Shown here: piece after piece, positions 1 through 9,647 of the stretch
Layout: each line of letters opens with the position of its first letter
Position numbering within the stretch: position 1 is the stretch's first letter
DNA from: Parelaphostrongylus tenuis
Taxonomy: Eukaryota; Nematoda; Chromadorea; Rhabditida; Metastrongylidae
Length of the DNA stretch: 64,000 nucleotides
Direction: 5' to 3'
Assembly: GCA_019055375.1 (NCBI GenBank)
Contig: JAHQIW010006057.1
Span: forward strand, 1-64,000
Made by a program: the position numbers and the translations under genes
The notes under the pieces: model-generated
Databases searched by the model: none
Told to the model about the DNA's origin: nothing
The model's input: the letters and a program-made list of their open reading frames with translations, nothing else

Positions 1-1
1 G

Positions 2-337
2 ATCTATTGCATTGTCGTTGACAACACGGTAACGGGAATCTGCACCGTAATGATGGGGCAAAATAAACCGTGTAATATGCATGATGCCCCCAACGTAATG
101 ATAACGGCTATTAACGGCTCACACTTGACAATTTCAGGAACTCTTTCGGTTAGAATTGTCTTCTTTTTTGTACAACTTAGTTTTCCAAAAAAATTTTGTT
201 AGACCACAAATATCATCATGGCGAATTGGTCGAGACAAATGTGGCAAAGTGTAGTGAACAGAGCACTTCGAATGATGGCACTGGGTCCGTTTAGATCTCA
301 CTTCTTCTCGGCCGCTGCTACTGTCGGCGGAAACTGA
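2..337 (+). CDS. Secreted-family gene copy A, 3' part (exons 4-5)
   Basis: The window opens inside exon 4. Bases 2-148 read in frame through NTVTGIC and LTISGTLS. A 54-bp intron follows (149-202, donor GTTAGA, acceptor TTAG). Exon 5 (203-337) encodes TTNIIMANWSRQMWQSVVNR and ends ATVGGN then TGA. Both exons match gene copies F and C of this window in frame and at the splice sites. No lesion is visible in the part present, so this may be a functional gene whose first three exons lie to the left. It is closest in exon 4 and exon 5 to copy F. The family looks secreted, but its biochemical role is unknown to me. Confidence 0.85.
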
Positions 338-1157
338 TACTTAACTGTGATATTTTTGAAATAAATAAACATCTTTAATCAAGCCGATATGCATGTATAG
401 CCTTGAAAAAAGCGATAAACTGCATATCACAAGGTGTTAATTAATTATGGTAATGCAGATATTTAAGTTCGCGTTCACAATGTGATAAGCTCGGATTGAG
501 GGTTTTTCTAGAAAGCAACTGGGAAACTTACGAATAAAAAGTTCATTTGAAGAACTCTCTTTCCCTGCTTAATTTCGTTTGCTCCCACTATTTTCTCTTA
601 ATGATGATAGCGTAAATAGTTGAGAAAAGATTTCAAAACGTGAACAGAACCATCTAAAAATATTAATATGGAATAGCAAAATATCATATGGTAATATAAC
701 AAAATCGAAAATAGTTTGAATAAGAGTAAGACACTAACATACAATAATAGGAACTATAATGAACGTTACATTAATAAGTAATGATAGGCAATGAACCAAT
801 AGCTGGAATACAATGAGACATGCTGAGTTGATTGCTGTTAAATTATCAGTTTCCATGTTGAGATGTCCACCATTTCTGTTTCAGAATTTCTATTTGTGAA
901 CTATAAAAAGGCACCAAGAGCTTGAGTTCTATTATACTACCAAGTGCTCGTTTGTTTGTGATGTGTTTCTTCACATCCGCATAAAATCACTGGGTGAAAA
1001 TAAAGTTGAAGGCGTTCGAATTTTCTAGCTATCCTCCTGTAAAACTGCAACATGTCTTTATGAAAGGCCTTTAGACTAAGAAGGATAAGATTCTTCTTGT
1101 TCTACACTTCTTCAATGTTCCATTTATTGCGCTTGCAATCGTTTGAAATATGTTCGT
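338..1157. other. Intergenic, nothing recognised
   Basis: This AT-rich stretch follows the stop codon of copy A. It has no open frame that matches anything else in the window and no repeat that I recognise. Confidence 0.6.
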
Positions 1158-1446
1158 ATCTAATCTGATAAGGTATGACTTATTTTGAGGCCATAGGTCT
1201 AGTGCTATATAGGCGCCTATTTCGTCCTATTGGGACTTCATCAGTAGCACCCTCCTCGGTTCCGTCGATCCCTTGAGGTCAAGTAATCCTCTAAAGGAAT
1301 CGGCGCCGAGTAGAAAAACTAATCACCCAAAGTCGGATGATGGTCTTACCTGACTTTGTGGTGACCGTCCGTGCAGTCGAGCTTACGGCTTTTAAAATGA
1401 ACTTATACTTCTGCTATCGATACGTGCTTTTTTACAGACCCGCTCA
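1158..1446 (-). repeat. Hammerhead-ribozyme repeat unit, minus-strand monomer
   Basis: Read on the minus strand, this is one full-length (about 288 bp) copy of the repeat that follows on the plus strand. It is circularly permuted: it starts at GAGCGGGTCTG and ends at CTTATCAGATTAGAT. It contains the same landmarks in order: AAAGTCAGGTAAGACC, the hammerhead core, then the TATCAGATTA tail. A single permuted monomer is what would be expected if a circular or concatemeric RNA was reverse transcribed. It abuts the plus-strand array head to head at about 1446. Confidence 0.85.
1201..1250 (-). ncRNA. Type I hammerhead ribozyme HHR-1 (one-base insertion)
   Basis: On the minus strand the sequence reads GTGCTA, CTGATGA, an extra A, GTCC-CAATA-GGAC (stem II), GAAA, TAGGC/GCCTA (stem III), TA, then TAGCAC. 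GTGCTA and TAGCAC are perfectly complementary and form stem I, so the predicted cleavage lies after TA and before TAGCAC. The added A between CTGATGA and stem II is absent from the two plus-strand copies and could weaken activity. Core residues CUGAUGA and GAAA are intact. Confidence 0.85.
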
Positions 1447-1558
1447 CAAAGTCAGGTAAGACCATCATCCGACGTGGTTGGGTGATTAGTTTTTACTCGC
1501 GCCGATCCTTTAGAGGATTACTTGACCTCAGGATGGGATCGACGGAACCGAGGTGAGG

Positions 1559-1606
1559 GTGCTACTGATGAGTCCCAATAGGACGAAATAGGCGCCTATA
1601 TAGCAC
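1559..1606 (+). ncRNA. Type I hammerhead ribozyme HHR-2, intact core
   Basis: GTGCTA (stem I 5' strand) is followed by CTGATGA, stem II GTCC-CAATA-GGAC, GAAA, the palindromic stem III TAGGC-GCCTA, then TA and TAGCAC (stem I 3' strand). All invariant core positions of a hammerhead are present, including the A-U pair that closes stem III and a UA before the scissile bond. Stem III is a perfect palindrome with essentially no loop, so the RNA may cleave as a dimer, as proposed for Penelope-type hammerheads with minimal stem III. The flanks AGGGAGG and ACTAGACC could extend stem I. Confidence 0.93.
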
Positions 1607-1840
1607 TAGACCTATGGCTCAAAATAAGTCATATCCTTATCAGATTAAATCATTTTGAGCGGGTCTGTAAAAAAGCAGTCGATAGCAGAAGTATAGTTCA
1701 TTTTAAAAGCCGTAAGCTCGACTGCCGTCACCACAAAGTCAGGTAAGACCATCATCCGACTTTGGGTGATTAGTTTTTACTCGGCGCCGATTCCTTTAGA
1801 GGATTATTTAACCTCAAGGGATCGACGGAACCGAGGGAGG

Positions 1841-1888
1841 GTGCTACTGATGAGTCCCAATAGGACGAAATAGGCGCCTATATAGCAC
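1841..1888 (+). ncRNA. Type I hammerhead ribozyme HHR-3, intact core
   Basis: This is identical to HHR-2 across stem I, CTGATGA, stem II, GAAA, stem III and the cleavage site. It sits 282 bp downstream of it in the next tandem unit. Cleavage at both sites of a transcript would release a monomer of about one unit length. Confidence 0.93.
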
Positions 1889-1978
1889 TAGACCTATGGC
1901 TCAAAATAAGTCATATCCTTATCAGATTAAATCATTTTGAGCGGGTCTGTAAAAAAGCAGTCGATAGCAGAAGTATGT

Positions 1979-2424
1979 CGTATCTGTTAGAGTATAAGGA
2001 AAACGCTTTACTCAATCAGTAATGTCAAACTATTGTAATTGATTCAACAAAGTTCTGTTGCATTTACTACGATGATGGGCTATATAGATGTATAAAGGAA
2101 AAAACCGCCGATAAAAGTTCTGGTTTTTTGTTATTAAAAGCACTTCCTTTTATAAAAAACTAGCTCTGTTGAAATCCTTTGAAAAATTGCAATATTCTCG
2201 CTAGGAGGCTAGGAGTGACCTTCAAGAAGCTCCTTTCGAAGCTCTTAGAGTGACAAGTGTGTTTTTCATAGAAGTGATTATTTTCTCATCTGGGCGTTAA
2301 TTTCGCACATAAAATTGAATTTCTGTGTTTTCTTGTGACCAGCTGATAATTCAATCAACGCACTCTGTGCGGATAGTGTTCAAAAATTTCTCGGTAAAAC
2401 CTTTGAGGAAAACGTCGCTTGGAT
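1979..2424. other. Intergenic, nothing recognised
   Basis: After the ribozyme array breaks off at AGAAGTAT there is unique AT-rich sequence without a supported gene. Confidence 0.55.
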
Positions 2425-2560
2425 TAGTTGATCCCCAATTGCACTACCAACGTCTGTTTTACCACCAATCTTTCTATTCTAGAACGAGTCAATCTGTCAG
2501 TAGCCAACCGCCTGACGTCGAAGTTTTTCAAATCACCAACATATTGGGGATATATGTAAC
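2425..2560 (-). repeat. tRNA-like inverted-repeat element, diverged copy
   Basis: On the minus strand this carries the family landmarks: a GTCGGCGGTTGG-type segment (here GCGGTTGGCTACTGACAGAT), a poly-pyrimidine rich centre, GGTAGTGCAATTGGGG as A-box region, and the flanking CCCAATATGTTGGTGATTT end. It is diverged and probably truncated on one side. It resembles the copies at 3369, 16054, 48270 and 58345. Confidence 0.6.
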
Positions 2561-3019
2561 ACCACGCCACCTCCAAAAAGCGTGTAAAAGACAGTTGTGC
2601 CTGATGGGTGTTTTGACTGCACGATCGCTCGGCCTCATTGGTACTATGAAAATATCATAATTTGTATTCATTTCTTATTCTTGCAATCGTATATGGCGTT
2701 GGCTCGCTTTGACTAGGCAACCTGTGAAAAACCCATTCCGTTGATTTAAGTTTGCGTTCTTCTGTAAATGTAGATGGTTCCAACTAGTTGCAATTACTCA
2801 GACACTTGTTTGAGCAGCCGTCACTAATTTCAATCTCATAGAGTCTACTTCACTGCCTTCGTCTGGCTGTCATCTGCTCTTCCTGTTATGTTACAGGCCC
2901 ATGAGCGTTTCGCTATCGATGTATATATTACTGAATCCCGATCTTGTGATAGTTTTTCAGATTATGAGCCACGCTAACAGACTAGACGTTGTGAGTACAC
3001 ATAAATTTTACAAGACATC

Positions 3020-3215
3020 ATTCAAACGCTCTGTGATTTCTCCAGCAGTTTTACTGACGTGGCGAAAACATTAGCCCACGTCTCTGTTACATAGCGGAGC
3101 GCTGGGAGGAGTGTTAAATCAAAAAAGTGAGTACGCAGGTGAGGGTCGGTGGCTTCTATGAGAGGCCTGAATGCGACCCATGCTGCTTTCTCTCTTTTGT
3201 ACAATTCCCTTCATG
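3020..3215 (-). pseudogene. RTE-type retrotransposon fragment (after the RT domain)
   Basis: The minus-strand frame reads KERKAAWVAFRPL, then DPHLRTHFFDLTLLPALRYV and TETW. This aligns with the region downstream of the reverse transcriptase in the RTE copy at 59046-59831 (KRKRAAWGTFKS, then the TETWSL region). It is diverged from the other RTE fragments, so it may be a different subfamily. Only about 60 residues remain, with no catalytic motifs. Confidence 0.7.
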
Positions 3216-3240
3216 TCCATCATTGACATTCAACCCTCTC

Positions 3241-3368
3241 GTGTTGACAGATATTGGGTATCAATAATCAGTCAGAAATAATTTTATTTTTTCTTGTATT
3301 TATGACATTTTGAGATTTCAAATAAACTCATTTCTGATTATTATTGATAGCCCAATATCTGTCAACAC
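3241..3368. mobile_element. Small MITE with about 39-bp terminal inverted repeats
   Basis: Left arm GTGTTGACAGATATTGGGTA is mirrored by the right arm, which ends CCAATATCTGTCAACAC. The arms match over about 39 bp with one or two indels and enclose about 50 bp of AT-rich sequence. There is no coding capacity. The element sits directly between an RTE fragment and a tRNA-like repeat. I could not define a clean target-site duplication or the transposon superfamily. Confidence 0.75.
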
Positions 3369-3580
3369 AAGTGGGTTCAATGTCGATGACGACTACCCGT
3401 CAGACCGTAGGAGGGTTGGCTGTTGACAGATAACGCGTTGTAGCGTAGACAAGAGTGTCTGTGCAAAACGAGCGTCGGTCGTGCAACGGTTAGCATATGC
3501 TCACGGAAAGAATGTGGTCTGGGTTCGGGCCTGGCTGGTGCAAACGTTTTTGCACAGCACTCTACACAATTGCAATGTGG
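3369..3580 (+). repeat. tRNA-like inverted-repeat element
   Basis: The copy starts with GGGTTCAATGTCGATGACG and runs through GGTTGGCTGTTGACAGATAA, GCAAAACGAGCGTCGG, a degenerate A-box region and GTCTGGGTTCGGGCCTGGC (B-box position GGTTCGGGCC). It ends TTTTTGCACAGCACTCTACA. The same order is seen at 16054, 19585 and 59832. The 76-residue open frame here is an accident of the repeat. Confidence 0.75.
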
Positions 3581-5006
3581 TGTTGCAATGTCGAACACTG
3601 ATAAAAGGCGAAACGTGCACTGAAAGTGCCATAGCCAGATCTCTTACAGTCCCAAAGTATACAATCAGATATCGAATTTCAAGCAAAGTCTCAAAAAACA
3701 GTGGAATGTAAAGATGTGTCTCATGCATTTTACCAGCCATGATCAGTCGACTGTGAATCACAACAATGTCAAGTGATCCATGGCATCGACTGTTTATGAA
3801 ACCTTTTTTTTTTTGAAATATCCAGTGATTTCTTCATTACGGTGATACATGTTAGGCTCCGTCACCCTTAGTTATATGGAATATAGCAGTTATCAAATCG
3901 AATAGCTGCTATTTTTTCTCATCTCTTATGCTCTTGACTATCAATGTATCTACTTCCAAATAATCACTATGGTTAATCGTTACGCAGCGAGTCATATCGG
4001 ACGGGTCGTGTTTCTCACACCAGCTGGCCGATGCATTCGCCAAAAATAACCAGCTTCTTTTTCATACATCAGCCGGCCGTGTGTCCTCCGCAACACAAGG
4101 ACTCGTGCTTCTTGATTGGCACCAAGAAATATTCTCAATAGATTTTGGGGCAGTGTTGTGCTTGACAGCTGTTCACAGTTGAACCGAAACAGAATCCTGG
4201 AAGAGAGTTATGTTCACAGCAGTTCCATTAGTCCACAGACGCTACTTGGAGCTCAACTGCGACTTCCACCTCTCTTGGTTTTAGATTATCCTGGTTATAG
4301 CGTACTGTAGTTCATGCCGTTGTATAAGCTTATGTGTATAGTCCACTGTTTCTTACAATAGGTAGCTTTTCTCATTCATCTAGAGATTTGGGGCTCGGGG
4401 GATCTCTACACTTAGGCTCACACCTGTTGCATCATAATGAACACCAAACATTACAAAAAAGAAACGTGACATGGTGACATGTCGCGATTGTTGTTCTTCA
4501 GTTGCAGTTATGATGTAATTGTTATTTGTTAAGGTTGCTCGTTATGGCGATGAATATGAATCGTAGGTCTCAGGATCAACACTGTTCGTCATCAATTAAA
4601 TAGTAAAAAAAACCTGCGTGGCAGGAACAATCTATACAAAATGCCCACTAGACCACAAGGCTCAAAATATGCTATCAGATTATATCTAATATATTCTTTT
4701 TTCCAAGCATTTCCCTTAATGATAGAGATTTGATGTGAATCTTTTGTTATGTTTTCTTATCGGTCATCATGGAGACACTTCGCAGCTTCTCAAAACCGAC
4801 CAGCTATCAAACTCAGAAAGGATTGATTGATTCGTAGAAAGCAAAGTGAAGTTTGAGTTTCTCGAGTATCTGATCTCTAAACTGCATTGCGCAGAAGTGG
4901 ATGGCCTTTGATATCACCTACCACCACCCCGACCGTTTGAGTCGCTGGAACCACTAAATTGATACCAGCCAATGTTTTGTGCTGATGATGCATGATGATG
5001 AAGCAT
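3581..5006. other. Mostly unrecognised intergenic; one fold-back fragment
   Basis: Bases 3725-3800 (TTTTACCAGCCATGATCAGT ... CATCGACTG) resemble one arm of the fold-back element at 25201-25776. The rest has no supported gene; its longest open frames are under 90 codons and match nothing else in the window. Confidence 0.5.
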
Positions 5007-5250
5007 GATGAAAAAAGGGCCTGCATAATCTCAGGCAACACAGTCACGGCCATCTGTACTAGCGAACAGCCAAAAAAAGCTATGTATGCCACCAGACAAG
5101 AAAACTGGTGGCAATAGCGGCTGTTTCCCAGTAAACATTAACAATATCAGGAACTATCTCGATTAGAATTTCATTTTCCTTATACATGGTCGTGATGGAG
5201 AGGAAATTTGTATAGACCGAGAATCAACAATCATGGCCATTTTCTCCCGT
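5007..5250 (+). pseudogene. Secreted-family copy X, decayed exons 4-5
   Basis: DEKRACIISGNTVTAICTS is readable in one frame from 5010 and matches the exon 4 core of the family (GDKKFCIIVGNTVTGICT in the intact copy). A stop and an indel follow. LTISGTIS then reappears in another frame up to 5161. The splice donor is ATTAGA where all other copies have GTTAGA or GTCTGA. After a normal acceptor (TATAG) the exon 5 start survives as ACCGAGAATCAACAATCATG before homology fades. Upstream exons were not found. This is a dead remnant. Confidence 0.75.
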
Positions 5251-5535
5251 CTTGTGCAACTTAGCTACTGCGATACATTCACTTTACGACTCATTACTTA
5301 AACACAACTGAAAATAGAATAAATGAAACATATTCCAGATCAAAACTGAATAAATGAATCAATAATATTATCACAATTGAACATAAAAATTTAGTTTCGA
5401 TGCTGAAATTAACAAAACAAAAAATTGACAGAGACTTCTCCTGCATCCTGTATATTTGCGTTGCTCTATGACGTCTTCGCACTATTGTTTTAATGATTCC
5501 TTAGTTATCTTCTTAAGCCAGACACGAAGTTTTAT

Positions 5536-6080
5536 AACACTACTTACTTCAAAAAGCTGACGTTCCGGCGGGTTTTGCCTTCTCCGGAGTCTGAAAGATC
5601 AGATTGTCCACAATCCAAACACCTCCATTACTCTTCTAGAAGATCACCAGACCCAAATTTCAATCGCATCGAGCAAATCAACTTCAAACATACTCATTTT
5701 TTTGTAAGTCTTACAATGAAATATTCAAGCTGAGACTACCACGCGAGATCACAGAAACTGACATACACTTCACTTATCAGAATATCAGTTTCATATGTTC
5801 TATACACTGACTGCAGATATATACTGTTTTCCTTATGCTTTTACTCTGCATATATTTCTGGGATTGGCAGGTTTTGAGGAATTGCTCGACAACGAGTACT
5901 CAATCAACAAACGTTCATGGTGGACAAATCAGGAAGCTGGCAGCAGCAGTGCAAGAGAAGCGTTCTATACTAATCAACATCACCGCTTTCCAGGATAACA
6001 CTCGATTTCACAATATAAAGTCGGCTAGCCAAAATTTGAAGAAACTGCTGGACCATCGTATCACATCCGCCGTTTAGCCT
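5536..6080. mobile_element. Penelope-like element 5' fragment with inverted 3' end
   Basis: Bases 5536-5757 are a minus-strand copy of the Penelope 3' untranslated end (AGCTGACGTTCCGGCGGGTT, AGTCTGAAAGATCAGATTG, then CAATCCAAACACCTCCATTACTC). The same sequence precedes the coding part in copies 10338 and 36860. Plus-strand frames to about 6077 follow (KLAAAVQEKRSILINITAFQ, then NLKKLLDHR). They could be the Penelope N-terminal region, but I cannot prove it from sequence alone. Confidence 0.6.
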
Positions 6081-6536
6081 TGATGATAATCCATCGGACG
6101 ATCAACTACTCCGCACTCTGAAACAGCATCTGTGAGAGGAAAGATTTTGAGATTACAATCAGCTTCAGAAATGACCTCACAGACTTCTTTCACCCCAGCC
6201 TCATCCTTGTGGGAGATAGGCGCCCAATATTTGCCCAGCAAATGGGTGCATGCCCTGATCATGGTGGTGACTATGTTTGTTGATTAAATGATTTCTTTGA
6301 ATAATTAGCAAGTAAATTAACAAAACTGTTGAAATGCGAAGGAAGGAGACAACCCGATATTAGAGGTTGTAACAATAGCACCAGATTAGCGTAGACCGTC
6401 ACCTATTTTCCCTAGTAGAATAGCTCTACCTAGTAGCCACTTTTCGAAAGATGCTTCATCTCTTCTGATAACTGTAACAATGGAAAATCCGCTGCAACAT
6501 ATGAAAAACTCTTTTTGCGAGATATGTTATGCTCAA
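6081..6536. other. Unrecognised intergenic
   Basis: The minus strand holds a 62-codon frame at 6074-6262 (LLGKYWAPISHKDEAGVKEV). I do not recognise it, and no second copy is present to support it. Confidence 0.4.
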
Positions 6537-6828
6537 AAGCGCATTTGAAGTGGCTAGAGGTGCTTTGCGTCGCACACAAGATCAGATGGTGCGATCTCAC
6601 GTTCATAACTCACCAAACCATCCATTATTCTGGGGTCGCCAAATTGGTACGCAGCCTGTCTCGAAGGATAAACAGCACTGACTCGACAAAGTGGGAGGTC
6701 ACGGCGAGTTATTGTATAAAGTCAGATCATTCAATCATCTCAAACAAAGTTGAAAATTGAAAGGACGAATACATGGCGCATCCCTCAAAGATTGATCAGC
6801 GGCGCGGGTTTATCCTTTTGTTCTTTAT
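6537..6828 (+). mobile_element. tRNA-derived SINE copy S1 (diverged)
   Basis: It starts with GAAGTGGCTAGAGGTGCTTT and continues with GCGTCGCACACAAGATC, a mutated B box (GGTGCGATCTC), the body (CCATCCATTATTCTGGGGTCG, AAATTGGTACGCAG, GGATAAACAGCACTGACTCG) and the tail ATGGCGCATCCCTCA to TTTATCCTTTTGTTCTT. It matches copies at 17424, 40981 and 58637. The short reading frames here are artefacts of the repeat. Confidence 0.8.
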
Positions 6829-7374
6829 GCTATGCCTTACGATACTTGCATTGGAATTCACGAGTAGACATATGGAAAGTGTGCGAAAGATTCTCCATTC
6901 TGAAGCTTGCTAGGAACGTGAACGATGCCACATTACAGTGCACAAGTAAAAGAGAAACTCGGTATCATATTATCCTAGGAAGTAGTTCGGCGTTACAGTA
7001 GAAAAACGTAGCACGGAGAATGAAAGTACGTTATGTTATGCAACATGAGTATCTGATCGACAGCGAACACAATACCGTCGACGTTCACAATTCTCAAGAC
7101 CGACTATCTATAACATCGCCATGCTTCAGAGAATTCGTTATTTTCTTCTATACCAGACACAATGGGTTATAATAACCGTACTTTTTTGTTATCTCGACCT
7201 GTTTGAGGCCTTCGATAATTACGTATTTTTGGTTTTGCAAAATGTTGTGAAAGTCGTCCGATAACTGAAATCTTGTTTTTGAAGCTGTAACAGTTCAAAA
7301 ACAATTATCTTATAGCAAACTCCCAACGGAGTTTTGCTATCTTTTGGGAATTGCATGATAATTAGGTAACGCAG
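6829..7374. other. Intergenic, nothing recognised
   Basis: AT-rich unique sequence with no gene or repeat that I can support. Confidence 0.5.
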
Positions 7375-8020
7375 ATGGTCCACGACCTTAGAGAGCAAGT
7401 GCTACCGCAGAGGTTCGAGGACCTTAAACAAAATGGTCCATGTGGCGAGGGCGGCACCCAGCTGCCATCAACCTCAACAGGCAGTTCGATCGACGGCATC
7501 ATCCGAAACGGTCGTCTGACATCTCCCGGACCACCTCACCTCATTTCATTGCCAACTCATTATTGCTCTCTCCACATAATCTCGTTATCATGTAACTAAT
7601 TGCTATCATAAGGTTGAGTTCATACAACTGTCAGATGAACTCAATAGAATTGTGAGCGAAACATAACACACTTACGTGGCGGAGCGAACTCACTTAGGCT
7701 ATGCTCGGCCCACCACCGCGGTTAAGGGATTCTGCCCATATATAATCAGTAGCGACCCCACTGCTAACACTATATACTCACCCACTGGATCCGCCGCCGG
7801 TGTTCTACTTGGGGGCGAACATATCAATCCCAAACGGGCTCCGTCGTTTAGTCATGCTCCGTTAATAACAACATTCATTGTATCGTCACACGACGACACA
7901 TCTCATCAATCACATTCACTTATCAACATTATCGTCAACAAGACGAAACATCAAATTCACAGACATATGTTCACATATCGATATGTCGCGTCTCTAATTT
8001 TTCGATCTTCGACGTAGGTC
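7375..8020 (+). other. GC-rich open region, identity unknown
   Basis: Composition changes sharply from AT-rich flanks to GC-rich sequence around 7430-7530 and 7675-7860. Two open frames lie here (74 codons from 7375, 113 codons from 7676; the latter begins MAERTHLGYARPTTAVKGF). Neither matches a family I know and no other copy is present. The region ends directly against the RTE fragment at 8030. It could be part of an LTR element or an exon of a host gene; I have no evidence for either. Confidence 0.3.
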
Positions 8021-8029
8021 GGAATTTTT

Positions 8030-8880
8030 TGATTCTTTCTCTCATTTGCGAGATACAGGAACTCTTAGCATCGATCTTTCGACTGCGCGTTCAATAAGCC
8101 AGGTGATCTTTCATCCTGCTTGCGTAGCGACCAAGTTTCTGCTGCATACGTTAGGGCAGGGATAAGCGTTCGAGTCGAAAAAGTGGGCACGTAGTCGGGT
8201 GTTCTTTGTCTCTTCACTACATCTTCGCTGCTCTAAACGTTCTCCAAGCCGCTCGCTTCCTCCTGCTCAACTCTGGAGCTAGGTCGTTCATCATCTTGAT
8301 ATCACGACCTAGATAAAAGTAACTGCACATTCGGAAATTGTCGTTCCGTTGAGCGTGAACGGGGCATCAGAATCCATTCGTTCCTCAAGATTATCGTTTT
8401 CGTTAGATTCAGTTGAAGACCGATCTTTCCACAGACGTTATCGAAATCAGTCAACATTCGTTCCGCTTGGCTGATGTTTGGTGTTATGAGAACGATATCG
8501 TCAGCAAAGCGAAGATGGTTTAATTGTCGGCCGTCAATTTTCACTCCCATATCGTCCCAATCTGATGTTCGCATGAAGTTTTGTAGGGTGGCAGTGAGTA
8601 GTTTTGGCAAAATGTATCGTCTTGTTGAGCCCCCTTTCTTACGTGAATGCTGATAATGCCGTGGAATGGAGATATTTTCGTCGCGAAAACGTTTATAAAG
8701 CTCACCAATGCATCATTATGCACCGACTAGGGACGCCCTGGCTATCCAAAACCTCTACAACCGTCTCTCTTTCCACTAAATCAAAGGCTATCTTCGAATC
8801 GATCAAGTGGAACAAAGCGGTAGTTTGTACTCTCGTGAAACTTCAATGAGTGAGGGTCAATATCAGAGTCGGAATCGATT
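8030..8880 (-). pseudogene. RTE-type retrotransposon fragment with RT catalytic motif
   Basis: On the minus strand the frames give the C-terminal half of a non-LTR reverse transcriptase. A QQDDT-type segment (8600-8640) is followed by MPKLLTATLQNFMRTSDWDD, then LRFADDIVLITPNISQAERM, in which FADD is the catalytic motif. DFDNVCGKIGLQLNLTKTI follows, then the thumb and downstream region in a shifted frame (DLAPELSRRKRAAW). Frameshifts and stops break it. The 5' endonuclease domain is absent, as is usual for 5'-truncated non-LTR insertions. It is closely related to the copy at 59046. Confidence 0.88.
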
Positions 8881-9647
8881 CGACAACACTCATCTTCCTT
8901 TAATTATTGGTCCTCGTTTCTTCCACAGTTGGAGGAAGAGACATTGCGGCTAAATAGTGCAAGAAAAACCTTGGTATGAATCACAGCTCAGAACTGAACC
9001 ACAGAACAATCTCGGACTATAATGACTACTTTTTCAATCATTCTCACATGCAATTAAAGCTTCCTGACTTTCCGAAAGTGATCCGTATTTTAGTGTGTGC
9101 TTGTCAATCTTTCAAACACATTAATTATTTTCAACAAATCTTTTTTTCCATAAGAAAGTTTATGATAATGTAGAGAAAATTTCTAGCTATCAGAAACAAC
9201 CCTGACTTTCATTGAAAAATTTCGCGTGTGATTCGTGCCGCGGTTTGACATTGCACCGAGTCACATCCTAGCAGACAAGAAGTGCTCACCGAGTGCGAAA
9301 ATCGATTTTCTTTCGGCTGTTACAGCGCTCTAGAAAAATTTGCTTTGAAAATCAAAAATTGAATCAGTAAGGTTTGCTCTACCCAATGATTACATTCCAA
9401 TTTCAAAAAACTTTTGCACAGCGAGAAATGCTTCTACGTGAAACAAAATTTTATTTCGACTGTCATAGCGCTAAAAACAACTGATTGAAAATAAGATATA
9501 CCGCTGAAATTTACTTAAATAAATCTATTGAACCACTACCAAAACTTGTCACAAAAACGGAAAATATGATCTCACCAAATGCCTCAAACAGGCTCAAGAT
9601 AACGGTAAAATACTTATCTTATAATTAATATTTGAACCAGTATGTCA
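8881..9647. other. Intergenic, nothing recognised
   Basis: AT-rich sequence without a supported gene. Confidence 0.5.

Larger units (their letters stand above)
1447..1978 (+). repeat. Tandem hammerhead-ribozyme repeat array, about 1.85 units
   Basis: Two direct copies of one unit have AAAGTCAGG at 1448 and 1735, a period of 287 bp. Each unit carries TAAGACCATCATCCGAC, a TTTAGAGGATTA box, GGGATCGACGGAACCGAG, the hammerhead core, then CTTATCAGATTAAATCATTT and GAGCGGGTCTGTAAAAAAGC. The second unit stops at AGCAGAAGTAT, about 1978. No open frame spans the unit, so it is a non-coding element. Size, tandem arrangement and ribozyme content fit the small retrozymes described in animals, whose transcripts self-cleave to monomers and circularise. 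That mechanism is known from the family and not shown here. Confidence 0.88.

Noticed and set aside
1141..1990. CRISPR-like array, because of repeated blocks
   Set aside because: The repeats are about 287 bp, abut directly without spacers and occur in both orientations; the genome is eukaryotic.
3481..3761. Overlapping 76- and 86-codon frames
   Set aside because: Both run across a tRNA-like repeat and its flank and are not conserved in the other copies.
8604..8849. 81-codon plus-strand frame
   Set aside because: It lies antisense to the RTE reverse transcriptase fragment and has no independent support.
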